From positions 1 through 64,000 of the forward strand of contig CAMBNY010000007.1 in assembly GCA_945869165.1 (NCBI GenBank): a stretch of DNA of 64,000 nucleotides, in the 5' to 3' direction. The position numbers and the translations under genes were made by a program. The notes beneath the pieces are model-generated. The model ran no database searches. It saw nothing but the letters and a program-made list of their open reading frames with translations, and was not told the origin of the DNA. This DNA is from Comamonas sp. lk (GTDB taxonomy: Bacteria; Pseudomonadota; Gammaproteobacteria; Burkholderiales; Burkholderiaceae_C). This document shows, in pieces, positions 1 to 8,439 of the stretch; positions within the stretch are counted from its first letter, which is position 1; the number at the start of each line of letters is the position of its first letter.

Positions 1-1049
1 CGTATGCCATGCACAGATTTCCCGAACTGCTGTTGAAGAATGATCGGCGGAATTGCTAAATCGATGTCCGAAATAGCAGCGCGACCAAGTTCAGTCTGGC
101 CTGTCGCACCGACTCCCATGCGTTCAAAGGTTTCTTGAAGGCTAAGCAAGCAGCACCCATAAAAATCGAGATCGATATCGCGCTTGGCACGAGCAATCGT
201 TACATGGGTATCCACGGTGTAATTCTCCAGGTTCTCATAGACCTGCGCCACCCGACCCAGCGTACCGACACCCGTGGAATTAACTAGCACGTCACCGAAA
301 CAAACCCGCTTTTCATTTGAAACAGCCTTCGACTGCTTACGTGCCGGTTCCAAGTTAAGGCGGTGATCACGGACACACTTTTGGTTGATCACGACATAGT
401 TGCCCTCGTCGTCATAGGTTGGCGTTATTCCTCGGTTGATGTACGACGAAATATCACCCAGCTTCTTAACCTCCCACCCCTGCGGAATCTCCCCCAAAGC
501 CGAAGCCAAACGCGGATGGTTTTCATGGCCGGGGAAGCGGAAGTGGACGAACCACTCGCGGTAAAGGCCACGGGCCATAGCCTCCAAAATCTTGATGCGG
601 CGCTGGCTGTTTTCGATCAGTTCGTCGTAGGTGGAGAGGATGCCAGCGATACGTCGTTGTGTCGGCAAAGGTGGAACTCGCACTTCCACCTGTTTCAGAA
701 CTGTTTGCGTTACAAGCGGTTGTGCTGCCCCGCCTGCATATCGACTGAGCTTTGCATCAGAGAGCATGTAAAAAAGAAACTTTGTATCAAACTGCCGATT
801 GGCAGGGTAAGCGACCAGCGTGTTATCCGAGGCCCAAAACTTACTCGGGCAATAAACTACCGCGCCGCAATATGCACCAACGCGACCAATGATGATCCCG
901 TTCTCATGTCGAAACTCGTCGCATCCGCCAATGATTCCATTTGATCCGAATACGAGGTAGCGACCAACTCCCCCTGGTTTGATTGACTTTCCATTGCCGA
1001 ATCTGACAACATCACCCAGTAACATTTTTTGCGCGCTGGGCATGATCAT
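1..1049 (-). CDS. hsdS: Type I restriction-modification specificity subunit HsdS (partial, 3' end beyond the left edge)
   Basis: This is the DNA-recognition subunit of a type I restriction-modification enzyme; it directs HsdM and HsdR to a bipartite target. The leftward reading frame is open from the ATG at 1049 to the window edge, giving about 349 codons. The first target-recognition domain is followed by a conserved-region stretch with [20 protein letters not shown] and [20 protein letters not shown], the family's helical spacer. A second target-recognition domain starts with [13 protein letters not shown]. The start overlaps the hsdM stop as ATGA, so the two are translationally coupled. 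A second in-frame ATG lies two codons later. HsdR is not visible and would be expected beyond the left edge. Confidence 0.93.
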   Translation of the reverse strand, partial: MIMPSAQKMLLGDVVRFGNGKSIKPGGVGRYLVFGSNGIIGGCDEFRHENGIIIGRVGAYCGAVVYCPSKFWASDNTLVAYPANRQFDTKFLFYMLSDAKLSRYAGGAAQPLVTQTVLKQVEVRVPPLPTQRRIAGILSTYDELIENSQRRIKILEAMARGLYREWFVHFRFPGHENHPRLASALGEIPQGWEVKKLGDISSYINRGITPTYDDEGNYVVINQKCVRDHRLNLEPARKQSKAVSNEKRVCFGDVLVNSTGVGTLGRVAQVYENLENYTVDTHVTIARAKRDIDLDFYGCCLLSLQETFERMGVGATGQTELGRAAISDIDLAIPPIILQQQFGKSVHGI

Positions 1050-2665
1050 GCCCCAAGAATTCCGGCAACATTCGCACTAATGGCCTGCTCCAATTCCCTC
1101 GCCTGCACATTCAGCACTTCCAACTCTTCATTCAGGGCCACCAGCTGCTCATTGAAATCTTCATCGCTCACATCTTCACCTGCCACCACACCCACATAAC
1201 GCCCAGGGTTCAATGACCAACCCTGCGCTTCAATCTCTTGCAGGCTGGCTGCTTTGCACAAACCTGCCACGTCGCCATATGCGGGCTTGTTACCAAACAC
1301 TTCTTTGATTTTGGCCAATGCCTCAGTTCCACCAAAGGTCGTATCCAAGGCCTCGCCTCTATATAGGCGCACCAAGTTGGCAATGAAGCCCACTTGATCA
1401 TCTGTCCAATTGCGGTGGGCGCGGTCCACTTGTCGGTAGATGTGGCGGGCATCGATGAACAGCACCGTGTTGGCGCGTGGGGCCTTGGCTTTGCCCCGGT
1501 CCAGAAACCACAGCGTCACAGGCAAGGTGACGGTGTAAAACATATTGGGGCCCACGGCCACCATCACGTCCACGGCCTTGGCCTCAATCAATTGCTGGCG
1601 CAGGGTCTGCTCGGAGCTGCGGGCATCAGACGCTGAATTGGCCATGACAAAACCCGCGCGGCCTTTGGCGTTCAGCGACGAGTAAAAAAGCTGAATCCAC
1701 AGGTAGTTGGCGTTGTCGGTGCGTGGCATGCCAAACGGGAAGCGCCTGCCAGCGCCCACCATGTCGGTCAGGCGCTCTTTGTCCACCGCGTTCACGTTGA
1801 ACGGCGGGTTGGCCAGCACAAAGTCAAACTGACCGGTGGCGTTGTGCGGGTCGTCGTAATAGCTGTTGACGTTGCCGCCGTGGCGAATTTGCCCTTCCAA
1901 ACCGTGCACCGCCAAGTTCAGGCGACACAGGCGGCCGGTTTCGTCGGTCTTTTCCACGCCGCAGATGGCCAGCTCGGCAGCAGGGTTCTTTTGGTGTTCG
2001 GCCACAAAGCGGGCCGATTGCACAAACATGCCGCCCGAGCCGCAGGCAGGGTCCAAGATGCGGCCATGGAAAGGTTCGATAACTTCGGTCAGCAAGCGCA
2101 CGATGCTCGATGGCGTGTAAAACTCGCCGCCGCCCTGGCCCTCGGTCATGGCGAATTCGCCCAAAAAGTATTCGTAAATGCGCCCGAAAGCGTCGTAGTC
2201 CAAGGTGGCGGGAATCTCGGACACTTTCTTCAGCAGCTCTTTGAGCAAGGTGCTGGTGAAGAGGTTAAAGGTCTTGGGCAACACACCGGCCAGCGTGGGG
2301 TTGTGTTGCTCAATCTCTCGCATGGCAGCGTTGACCTTGGCACCAATGTTGGCAGACTCGGGCAGGGTCAGCAGGTAGTCAAAGCGAGCCTCGGGGCTGA
2401 GGTAGAGCACGCTTTCCGCTTGGTAGGCGGTGGGGTCGTCCACACGGCTGCCACGGCGGGCAGAGCTGCCAGCGGCTTCCAACTTGGCACGCAAGGCCGC
2501 AAAACGCACCTCGGCAAAACGCAAAAAGATCAGGCCCAGGATGGGGCCGGAGTATTGCTGGGCTTTGAGGTCTGAATTGGCGCGGAGCTGGTCGGCGGCA
2601 TCCCACAGGCGCTTTTCAAGCGTGGTGGTGGCGGAGTCTTTTTCGGAGGGGGCGATCCATTGCAT
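1046..2665 (-). CDS. hsdM: Type I restriction-modification methyltransferase subunit HsdM
   Basis: This is an N6-adenine DNA methyltransferase subunit that methylates the recognition site defined by HsdS. The 539-residue protein has an HsdM N-terminal helical region (about residues 15-150) and a SAM-dependent N6_Mtase core. S-adenosylmethionine motif I is [10 protein letters not shown] at 205-214, and catalytic motif IV is NPPFN at 286-290. Residues 178-186 (GGGEFYTPS) match the family's conserved lead-in to the methylase domain. Length and motif order are normal, with no frameshift. It is the first visible gene of an hsdM-hsdS unit. About 110 bp separate it from the aquaporin gene upstream, and the promoter should lie there. 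Confidence 0.96.
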   Translation of the reverse strand: MQWIAPSEKDSATTTLEKRLWDAADQLRANSDLKAQQYSGPILGLIFLRFAEVRFAALRAKLEAAGSSARRGSRVDDPTAYQAESVLYLSPEARFDYLLTLPESANIGAKVNAAMREIEQHNPTLAGVLPKTFNLFTSTLLKELLKKVSEIPATLDYDAFGRIYEYFLGEFAMTEGQGGGEFYTPSSIVRLLTEVIEPFHGRILDPACGSGGMFVQSARFVAEHQKNPAAELAICGVEKTDETGRLCRLNLAVHGLEGQIRHGGNVNSYYDDPHNATGQFDFVLANPPFNVNAVDKERLTDMVGAGRRFPFGMPRTDNANYLWIQLFYSSLNAKGRAGFVMANSASDARSSEQTLRQQLIEAKAVDVMVAVGPNMFYTVTLPVTLWFLDRGKAKAPRANTVLFIDARHIYRQVDRAHRNWTDDQVGFIANLVRLYRGEALDTTFGGTEALAKIKEVFGNKPAYGDVAGLCKAASLQEIEAQGWSLNPGRYVGVVAGEDVSDEDFNEQLVALNEELEVLNVQARELEQAISANVAGILGA

Positions 2666-2775
2666 GGGTTGGTGTTGCTGAGGCGTCAGCTATTGGGTTG
2701 TTTGTCATTATGGGTTATTTACATTGAGACACATTGCCCATCAGCCCTCGCATATTTACCCGCCGCCAACCCCAT

Positions 2776-3432
2776 TCAGGCCTCGGCTTTACCCTCGCCC
2801 AGCAGCTTATGCAAAACCACCCCCCCAAGCGCACCAACCAACTGCGCCAGCATAAAACCTGGCGCATCGTGCGGTGCAATCCCGGCAAAGCTGTCGCTCA
2901 TCATGCGTCCGAACACGGCGGCCGGATTGGCAAACGAGGTGCTGGCGGTAAACCAATAGGCCGCGCCAATATAGCAAGCCACCAGGGCCGGCGTTTTGCC
3001 CACGGGCGCACGCAAGATCACCAACAGCAAGCCGCCGGTGGCCACCGCCTCGGCCAGCCATTGCGCAGGCCCGGTGCGCACTTTGGCGGACCATTGCAGT
3101 ATGGGCAGTTCAAACATGGCATGCGCCAGCCAGGCGCCCAAAGCGGCGCCCAGCAACTGGGCCAGCACGTAGCCCACTAAGCGCTGGCGCGGCAGCGCTT
3201 TGCGCCAGGCCATGACCAAAGACACGGCAGGGTTGAAATGCGCGCCACTGACCGGGCCCAAGGTTTCAATCAGCACCCACAAGGCAAACACGGTGGCAAA
3301 GGTGTTGGCTAACAAAGCCACTGCCACATTGCCGCCCGCCAAGCGCTCGGCCATGATGCCCGAGCCGATAACAGCGCACAACAGCGCGCAAGTGCCCAAG
3401 CACTCGGCCAGGTAGTGGGCGTGGCGCTTCAT
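2776..3432 (-). CDS. Aquaporin (MIP family) of the arsenic operon, AqpS-like
   Basis: This is a 218-residue membrane channel of the MIP family. Two half-helix signatures are visible: HFNPAVSLV near residue 65 and FANPAAVFGR near residue 168. Each ends in an arginine- or hydrophobic-rich membrane segment, and six transmembrane helices are expected. It is the last gene of arsR-arsC-aqp, and its start overlaps the arsC stop as ATGA. In Sinorhizobium meliloti an aquaglyceroporin (AqpS) in an ars operon lets arsenite made by ArsC leave the cell by diffusion. The same job is inferred here from context, because no arsB or acr3 is present. An ordinary water or glycerol channel is the alternative, but the operon position argues against it. 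Confidence 0.85.
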   Translation of the reverse strand: MKRHAHYLAECLGTCALLCAVIGSGIMAERLAGGNVAVALLANTFATVFALWVLIETLGPVSGAHFNPAVSLVMAWRKALPRQRLVGYVLAQLLGAALGAWLAHAMFELPILQWSAKVRTGPAQWLAEAVATGGLLLVILRAPVGKTPALVACYIGAAYWFTASTSFANPAAVFGRMMSDSFAGIAPHDAPGFMLAQLVGALGGVVLHKLLGEGKAEA

Positions 3433-3932
3433 GGCTGCGCCAGGCGCCGCGCCTCGTTCTCAATCGACATCTTGCTCAGGCTGGCGAAAGGCAAATTGAC
3501 TAATAGCTCCAGGCGGCGACGGATTTGGTACAGGGTTTGGGTGAATGCGGCACGCTTTTCATCGTCGTTGCCATCGCCTGCGGATGGGTCGGCATAGCCC
3601 CAATGCGCGGTAGCGGGTTGGCCCGGCCAATAGGGGCAGACTTCCCCGGCGGCGTTGTCGCACACGGTAATCACCAGGTCCATGTGCGGCGCATCGGGCG
3701 CGGCAAACACATCCCAGCTTTTGCTATGCAAGCCCTCTGTGGCAATGCCGGCACTGCGTAAAGTCTCTATGGCCAGCGGATGGGGCTGCTGTTGCGCGCG
3801 CGGACTGCTACCGGCGGAATAGGCCACGAAACGGCCTCGCCCCATGTGGTTCAGCAAGGCCTCGGCCAAGATGCTGCGCGCCGAGTTGTGGGTACATAAA
3901 AACAGAACATTCAGGGCTTTGGTATCGGACAT
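3429..3932 (-). CDS. arsC: Arsenate reductase, low-molecular-weight phosphatase type
   Basis: The enzyme reduces arsenate to arsenite in the cytoplasm. The 167-residue protein opens with a beta strand and the P-loop CTHNSAR (Cys13 to Arg19), the CX5R signature of the LMW protein tyrosine phosphatase fold. Cys91 and Cys99 in the stretch CDNAAGEVC are the likely resolving cysteines, and the catalytic aspartate is probably in WGYADPS (about 111-117). This is the phosphatase-type family, not the glutaredoxin-type ArsC of E. coli plasmid R773. It starts 12 bp after arsR and overlaps the aquaporin gene by 4 bp, so the three genes form one transcript. Confidence 0.93.
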   Translation of the reverse strand: MSDTKALNVLFLCTHNSARSILAEALLNHMGRGRFVAYSAGSSPRAQQQPHPLAIETLRSAGIATEGLHSKSWDVFAAPDAPHMDLVITVCDNAAGEVCPYWPGQPATAHWGYADPSAGDGNDDEKRAAFTQTLYQIRRRLELLVNLPFASLSKMSIENEARRLAQP

Positions 3933-3944
3933 GGTGGAGAGCCT

Positions 3945-4280
3945 TCAAGGGGTGGGACAAAGCGCATTTGCGCGGGAGGAATCAACTTCGCAAACGCCGC
4001 CCTGGCAGCAGTTGTCGCTCAGGTAGGACAGCACTTGCTGCATACGGTCGTAGTGCGCCCGGTAAATCAGGTTGCGCCCGGAGCGCTCCTGCGACACCAG
4101 GTCGGCATGCATCAGTTCTTTGAGGTGAAAAGACAAGGTGTTGCCTGCCACCTCCAGGTGCGCGGACAGATCGCCCGGCGTTAAACCGGCGGGGCCAGCT
4201 TGCACCAGCGCACGAAAAATATCCAGGCGCGAGGCCTGGGCTAAAGCGGCTAATGCACGGACTACATCGTTTGATTCCAT
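3945..4280 (-). CDS. arsR: ArsR-family arsenite-responsive repressor
   Basis: This is a winged-helix repressor of about 111 residues that should derepress the operon when arsenite binds. The start at 4280 gives MESNDVVRALAALAQASRLD, the usual ArsR N terminus. An upstream in-frame start at 4391 would add 37 residues unlike the family. The recognition helix region is LTPGDLSAHLEVAGNTLSFH. A cysteine cluster near the C terminus, NCCQGGVC, resembles the C-terminal As(III) site described for the Acidithiobacillus ferrooxidans type rather than the alpha-3 site of plasmid ArsR. It leads the operon. The AT-rich 25 bp just upstream (4281-4306) is the likely promoter and operator region, but no clear dyad was found. 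Confidence 0.92.
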   Translation of the reverse strand: MESNDVVRALAALAQASRLDIFRALVQAGPAGLTPGDLSAHLEVAGNTLSFHLKELMHADLVSQERSGRNLIYRAHYDRMQQVLSYLSDNCCQGGVCEVDSSRANALCPTP

Positions 4281-4430
4281 AATTCGATGATAGTTGAAAT
4301 ATATGACTGCAGCGTGACAGCTTTGGGGGCGCATGCCGCTCTGCGCTTGGCTAAGGCGGTGACACGCGAGCGCAGTGCGGCTATATTGCAAGCGACTGCA
4401 TGCACCGCCCTACTTTTTGCTCGGAACCCT

Positions 4431-5189
4431 ATGTCCTACGCCCACATCCTGCTCGACCAGCAAACCCCAATTGCCACCCTCACGCTCAACCGCCCCGATA
4501 AGCGCAATGCCTTGTCGGCGGACATGATGCGCGAAATCACGCACGCAATGCGTGCGGTGGGCGAGAGCGATGCGCGCGGCCTCATCTTGTCGGCTAATGG
4601 CCCGGTATTTTCGGCAGGCCATAGTTTTGCCGATATGGCGGGGCAGGACCTGGACCATTTGCGCGCCTTGTTCGATTTGTGCACCACCATGATGAACACG
4701 GTGCAATCGCTCCCGCAACCCGTGATCGCTAAAGTGCATGCGCTGGCCACCGCAGCGGGCTGCCAATTGGTGGCTACTTGCGACCTAGCGCTGGCGGCGG
4801 ACACGGCAGGGTTTGCGATTCCTGGTGGCAAGGCCAGCTTGTTTTGCCACACGCCCTTGGTCGCCGTGGCGCGCAATATAGGCCGCAAGCGGGCGATGGA
4901 AATGGCGCTTACGGGGGACGCCATCGACGCCGCTACTGCCGCCGATTGGGGCCTGATTAACCGCGCGGTGCCTGCCGCGCAACTAGACGCGGCCACACTG
5001 GATTTAATCGGCCGCGCCAGCCGGGGCTGCCCGGTCTCCAAAGGAATGGGAAAGCAGGGCTACTACCAGCAAATCGACCTGCCCCAGCCTGAGGCCTACG
5101 TGGTGTCCGGCGAACGCATGGCCCAAGGGGCTGCGCGTGACATAGCGCAAGAAAGCTTTAGTGCGTTTTTGAATAAAAGCAAGGCTTAA
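4431..5189 (+). CDS. Enoyl-CoA hydratase/isomerase family protein (ECHDC3-like)
   Basis: This 252-residue crotonase-fold protein has the first oxyanion-hole segment FSAGHSFADM and the second AAGCQLVATCDLALA, typical of the ECHDC3 branch. The start at 4431 is chosen because homologues begin near the segment ILLDQQTPIATLTLNRPDKR; an upstream in-frame start would add 48 unrelated residues. At the two positions that hold the catalytic glutamates of classical enoyl-CoA hydratase the protein has Gln (GCQL) and Gly (IPGG). Simple hydration of enoyl-CoA is therefore doubtful. It is transcribed convergently to the sauST-like operon and divergently from arsR. Its substrate is not known. Confidence 0.85.
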   Translation: MSYAHILLDQQTPIATLTLNRPDKRNALSADMMREITHAMRAVGESDARGLILSANGPVFSAGHSFADMAGQDLDHLRALFDLCTTMMNTVQSLPQPVIAKVHALATAAGCQLVATCDLALAADTAGFAIPGGKASLFCHTPLVAVARNIGRKRAMEMALTGDAIDAATAADWGLINRAVPAAQLDAATLDLIGRASRGCPVSKGMGKQGYYQQIDLPQPEAYVVSGERMAQGAARDIAQESFSAFLNKSKA

Positions 5190-5254
5190 GAAAACGCCGC
5201 TTAAACACGTTAGTACGAGGCCATAGGCCACGGCAATCCTTGACTTTTCGCAAA

Positions 5255-5291
5255 CATGAATCGCCAAGTCGCTGCTCTCCTTGCGATGACG
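5255..5291. repeat. Dispersed REP-like intergenic element (single copy here)
   Basis: Between two convergent genes lies a sequence whose reverse strand reads CGTCATCGCAAGGAGAGCAG and continues to GGCGATTCATG. This closely resembles the widespread intergenic family that begins CGTCATTGCGAGGAGCGAAG and ends in GGCAATCC(A)TG. Assignment is by recognition of that pattern only. No second copy was found in the window, so the repeat nature is inferred. Confidence 0.4.
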
Positions 5292-5312
5292 TATTTATGC
5301 AGACCTTCGTTA

Positions 5313-6998
5313 TCAAGCCTGAGCCACCCAATCCAGCAGTTTAAGCCGCTGCACTTTGCCCGAGGGGCCGCGCGGCAGGTCCTGCACAAAGTGAAATACC
5401 TTGGGTGTTTTATAGCGCCCCAGATGCTCATGGCAAAACGCGCGTAGAGCCACTGCATCGGCAGCGCAGTCTTCGCGCAGCACGATACACACCATGATCT
5501 CTTGGCCGTAATGCGCATCGGGCATGCCAGTGGCGGCAGCGTCCAGCACGCTGGGGTGGCGCAGCAGCACTTCATCAATCTCGCGCGGTGCGATGTTCTC
5601 GCCGCCTTTTATGATCAGCTCTTTGATGCGCCCGGTGACAAAGAAAAAACCATCGGTATCACGGTGGCCCAGGTCGCCGGTGCGCAGCCAACCGTTGGGC
5701 GTAAAACTGGCGCGGGTGGCCTCGGGATTTTTGTAATAGCCCTGCATCACCTGCGGGCCACGGATGGCTATTTCGCCAGTCGTGCCATCGGGCACGGGGT
5801 GCAATTGGGCATCGATCACACAGGCCTCGCAGCCCGAGGCTTGGCCCACCGAACCGAGCTTGCGCAAGGTGGGCTCGTAAGGATTGGAAAACGAGGGCGC
5901 CACCGTCTCGGTCAAGCCCATGGTTTCGATCACGCCGATGCCAAAGCGCTGTTCAAAGGCCTGCAAATGCGCCGGTGGCAAGGCCGCAGAAGCGCTACGA
6001 CAAAAGCGGATATGGCCCAAGCTTTCGCCCTTGGGCGCAGTGCCTTCGAGCAAATAAGAAATCATGGTGGGCACCACGTTAATCCAGGTGCATTGCGCTT
6101 GCAGCGCCTGCTGCCAAAAACGCGCTGCCGAAAACTTCGGCGGCATGGCCAGACTGCCACCATGGGCCAAAGGTGCCAACATGGTGACTGCAAATGCATT
6201 GATGTGGTAGAGCGGCAGCACTGCCAGCACGCGGTCCCGCGCACCGAGGCGGTGTTCGGCACTGATAGCCATGGCATTGGCCGCCAGATTGGACTGGGTA
6301 AGCACCACGCCTTTGGGCACGCCGGTGGTGCCCGAGGTGTACATCAGCAAAGCCATGGCCTCGGCTTGGGGTTCAGGCATGGGCGTAGGTTGTAATGAAC
6401 CGAGAAGGCTGTCATCGGCATCCATATCCGGGCTGCACACCAGCAAGCCCACCGGCCGCGTCAAGGTGGCCAACACGGCTTGCACGCGCTCGGCCCAATC
6501 CGAGCTGGCGATGACCAGCTTGCAATCGCCGTGCTCCAGCACATAGCGCATTTGCTCCGGGCTGGAGAGTAGATTGACCGGGTTCACGCACCAGCCACCA
6601 TGCATGGCGCCTAGCAGCAATCGCAAGGTGTTCAGGCCATTGGGCATGACCAGCGACACCGTGTCGCCCGGCTGCAAACCCTGGCCTTTAAATAGCGTAG
6701 CGACCTGCCCGCAATAATGCGAAAGCGCGGCGAAGCTTATGCTTACCGGGTTAGGCGCAGCGCTCTCGCCTGCATCACCCTCGGTGCGTAAGTTCGCAGG
6801 GCCCATGCTGGCTGAGGCATGTGCGGTGCCCTCGCACCCCTGGGGTGGCTTTAGAAACGCCGCGTCAGTAACACTGCTTGGGCTCTGCGCGTTTGCGTCA
6901 CCGGCATCGAGCGCCAGCGCATACAGGGCCTCTGGCCGCGCCGTGGTTTGAACCTCTAGCAGTGCCCGCACCGTGCGCGGCAGCAAATCCTCGCTCAT
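5313..6998 (-). CDS. AMP-forming acyl-CoA synthetase, probable sulfoacetate-CoA ligase (SauT-like)
   Basis: This ANL-superfamily ligase of 561 residues activates a carboxylate through an acyl-adenylate to its CoA thioester. The ATP-binding loop LLMYTSGTTGVPKGVVLT, the YKNPEATRASF and GWLRTGDLGH segments, and the C-terminal catalytic lysine in GPSGKVQR (about Lys548) are intact. It is coupled by an ATGA overlap to the sulfoacetaldehyde dehydrogenase gene and ends the operon. In Cupriavidus necator the SauT ligase makes sulfoacetyl-CoA for SauS, and the same substrate is inferred here. Oddly, about 50 low-complexity residues (about 33-82) sit between the N-terminal helix and the segment ISFAALSHYC. 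Other carboxylates cannot be excluded from sequence. Confidence 0.75.
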   Translation of the reverse strand: MSEDLLPRTVRALLEVQTTARPEALYALALDAGDANAQSPSSVTDAAFLKPPQGCEGTAHASASMGPANLRTEGDAGESAAPNPVSISFAALSHYCGQVATLFKGQGLQPGDTVSLVMPNGLNTLRLLLGAMHGGWCVNPVNLLSSPEQMRYVLEHGDCKLVIASSDWAERVQAVLATLTRPVGLLVCSPDMDADDSLLGSLQPTPMPEPQAEAMALLMYTSGTTGVPKGVVLTQSNLAANAMAISAEHRLGARDRVLAVLPLYHINAFAVTMLAPLAHGGSLAMPPKFSAARFWQQALQAQCTWINVVPTMISYLLEGTAPKGESLGHIRFCRSASAALPPAHLQAFEQRFGIGVIETMGLTETVAPSFSNPYEPTLRKLGSVGQASGCEACVIDAQLHPVPDGTTGEIAIRGPQVMQGYYKNPEATRASFTPNGWLRTGDLGHRDTDGFFFVTGRIKELIIKGGENIAPREIDEVLLRHPSVLDAAATGMPDAHYGQEIMVCIVLREDCAADAVALRAFCHEHLGRYKTPKVFHFVQDLPRGPSGKVQRLKLLDWVAQA

Positions 6999-8437
6999 GC
7001 GCGCCCGTATTTGGCGAAATAGTCCGCCAGCAATTGGTCCTCAGACGGCACGTGCTCGGGTATGGGGCGCGAGATGCGGGTGATGTTCAGGTAATGGCGG
7101 TAATTCATGTTCTCGGAAAAATTATTTTTACCCCAGGTGCCGCAACCCATGGACAAACTAAAGGGTAAGCCGTTGTCAAAGCTGCCGCCGGTGGCGATGC
7201 AATGCGCCTGGTCCACGATCACGCGCGAGACCGGCAGCCGCAAGCCCAGCGCCAGCGCATGCTCAGGCCGCGCACTGTGCAAACCCACCGAATGGCCAGC
7301 GCCTTGGAATGCGTAAATACGCTCCACCATGGCCATGGCAGATTCAAAATCCGGCACACGATAGACCGTCAATACCGGGCAGAGTTTTTCGCCCGAAAAC
7401 GGATAGTCCTCGCCGGCTCCCGTCTCTTCCACCAGCAACACGCGCGGCTGCAAAGCAGCCACCTCCAATAAACCCGCACGCTGCGCCACCACCGTCGCGC
7501 TTTGGCCGATCACAGCGCTAGAGAGCTTGCCATCGGGCCACATCAGCGCTTGCAAGCGCGCTTTTTGCGCGGCATCGAGCAGCACCGCACCACCGGCTTG
7601 CAAGGCCTGCAGCAAAGCGGGCGCAGCTGCGTCGAGCACGACCAGGCTGTTTTCAGACGAGCAACTGGTGGCGTTGTCAAAGGTCTTGGAGCGCAAGATG
7701 CGCTCGGCGGCCAAGGCCATGTCGGCGCTCTCATCGACGATACCCGCCACATTGCCCGCACCCACACCAAAGGCAGGTGTGCCGCTGGCGTAGGCGGCGC
7801 GTACATTGGCTTGGGAGCCGGTAGCGACCACCAAATCGCAAGCCGCCATCAGCGCATAGGTGGCGGCCTTGCTAATCGGCGCGGGCAGCACTTGCACCAA
7901 ATCGCGCGGTGCGCCGATGCGGTCTAGCGCCGTGTGGATGTACTCCAACAAACGCGTACTGGTGGCCCAGCCTTTGGGCGAAGGCGCGACAATGACGGCG
8001 TTACGGCCTTTAAGCGCGTTGATGATTTTGTTGGCTGGCGTAGCCGCCGGATTGGTCGAAGGCGTGATGGCGCAGACCACGCCTACCGGACGGGCGATTT
8101 CGGTGATGCCGGTCAGAGCATTTTCGGAAATCACACCCACAGATTTGGCACCTTGCAAATCGCGCAGCAAGCCCAGGGTTTTGCGGTAGTTCTTACGCAG
8201 CTTGTCGGGCACGTTGCCGATACCGGTGTCTAGCACCGCCAGCTCGGCCAGGGCCTGGTTGCGGCCCGGCTCCAAAATTGCCCAGGCCGCTGCGGCCACC
8301 AGTTCATCCACCCGCGCTTGGTCGAACTGTTCTGCAATGCGCTGCGCGGCACGGGCACGTTGCAGCAAGCCCTGCACGATGGCCTGCGCTTCTTGCTCGG
8401 CAAGACTCAAGGGCGCAGGCGTTCTATTTACGGCCAT
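6995..8437 (-). CDS. sauS: CoA-acylating aldehyde dehydrogenase, sulfoacetaldehyde dehydrogenase (SauS-like)
   Basis: This 480-residue NAD(P)-dependent acylating aldehyde dehydrogenase would reduce sulfoacetyl-CoA to sulfoacetaldehyde. The catalytic cysteine is Cys259 in NATSCSSEN. The cofactor-binding region includes GVVCAITPSTNPAATP (about 119-134) and VVATGSQANV. The C terminus (GTWGKNNFSENMNYRHYLN) is like that of sulfoacetaldehyde dehydrogenases. The start at 8437 follows the stop of the solute-binding gene by 2 bp, and a longer start would overlap that gene. It sits between a transporter subunit and a CoA ligase, and xsc, pta and soeABC lie 14 kb away, which supports the sulfonate role. 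The family also holds acetaldehyde and succinate-semialdehyde enzymes. Confidence 0.8.
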   Translation of the reverse strand: MAVNRTPAPLSLAEQEAQAIVQGLLQRARAAQRIAEQFDQARVDELVAAAAWAILEPGRNQALAELAVLDTGIGNVPDKLRKNYRKTLGLLRDLQGAKSVGVISENALTGITEIARPVGVVCAITPSTNPAATPANKIINALKGRNAVIVAPSPKGWATSTRLLEYIHTALDRIGAPRDLVQVLPAPISKAATYALMAACDLVVATGSQANVRAAYASGTPAFGVGAGNVAGIVDESADMALAAERILRSKTFDNATSCSSENSLVVLDAAAPALLQALQAGGAVLLDAAQKARLQALMWPDGKLSSAVIGQSATVVAQRAGLLEVAALQPRVLLVEETGAGEDYPFSGEKLCPVLTVYRVPDFESAMAMVERIYAFQGAGHSVGLHSARPEHALALGLRLPVSRVIVDQAHCIATGGSFDNGLPFSLSMGCGTWGKNNFSENMNYRHYLNITRISRPIPEHVPSEDQLLADYFAKYGRA

Positions 8438-8439
8438 GC

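Noticed and set aside
363-944. Open frame of 193 codons on the + strand
   Set aside because: It is the antisense of hsdS, whose reverse-strand translation gives unmistakable HsdS sequence.
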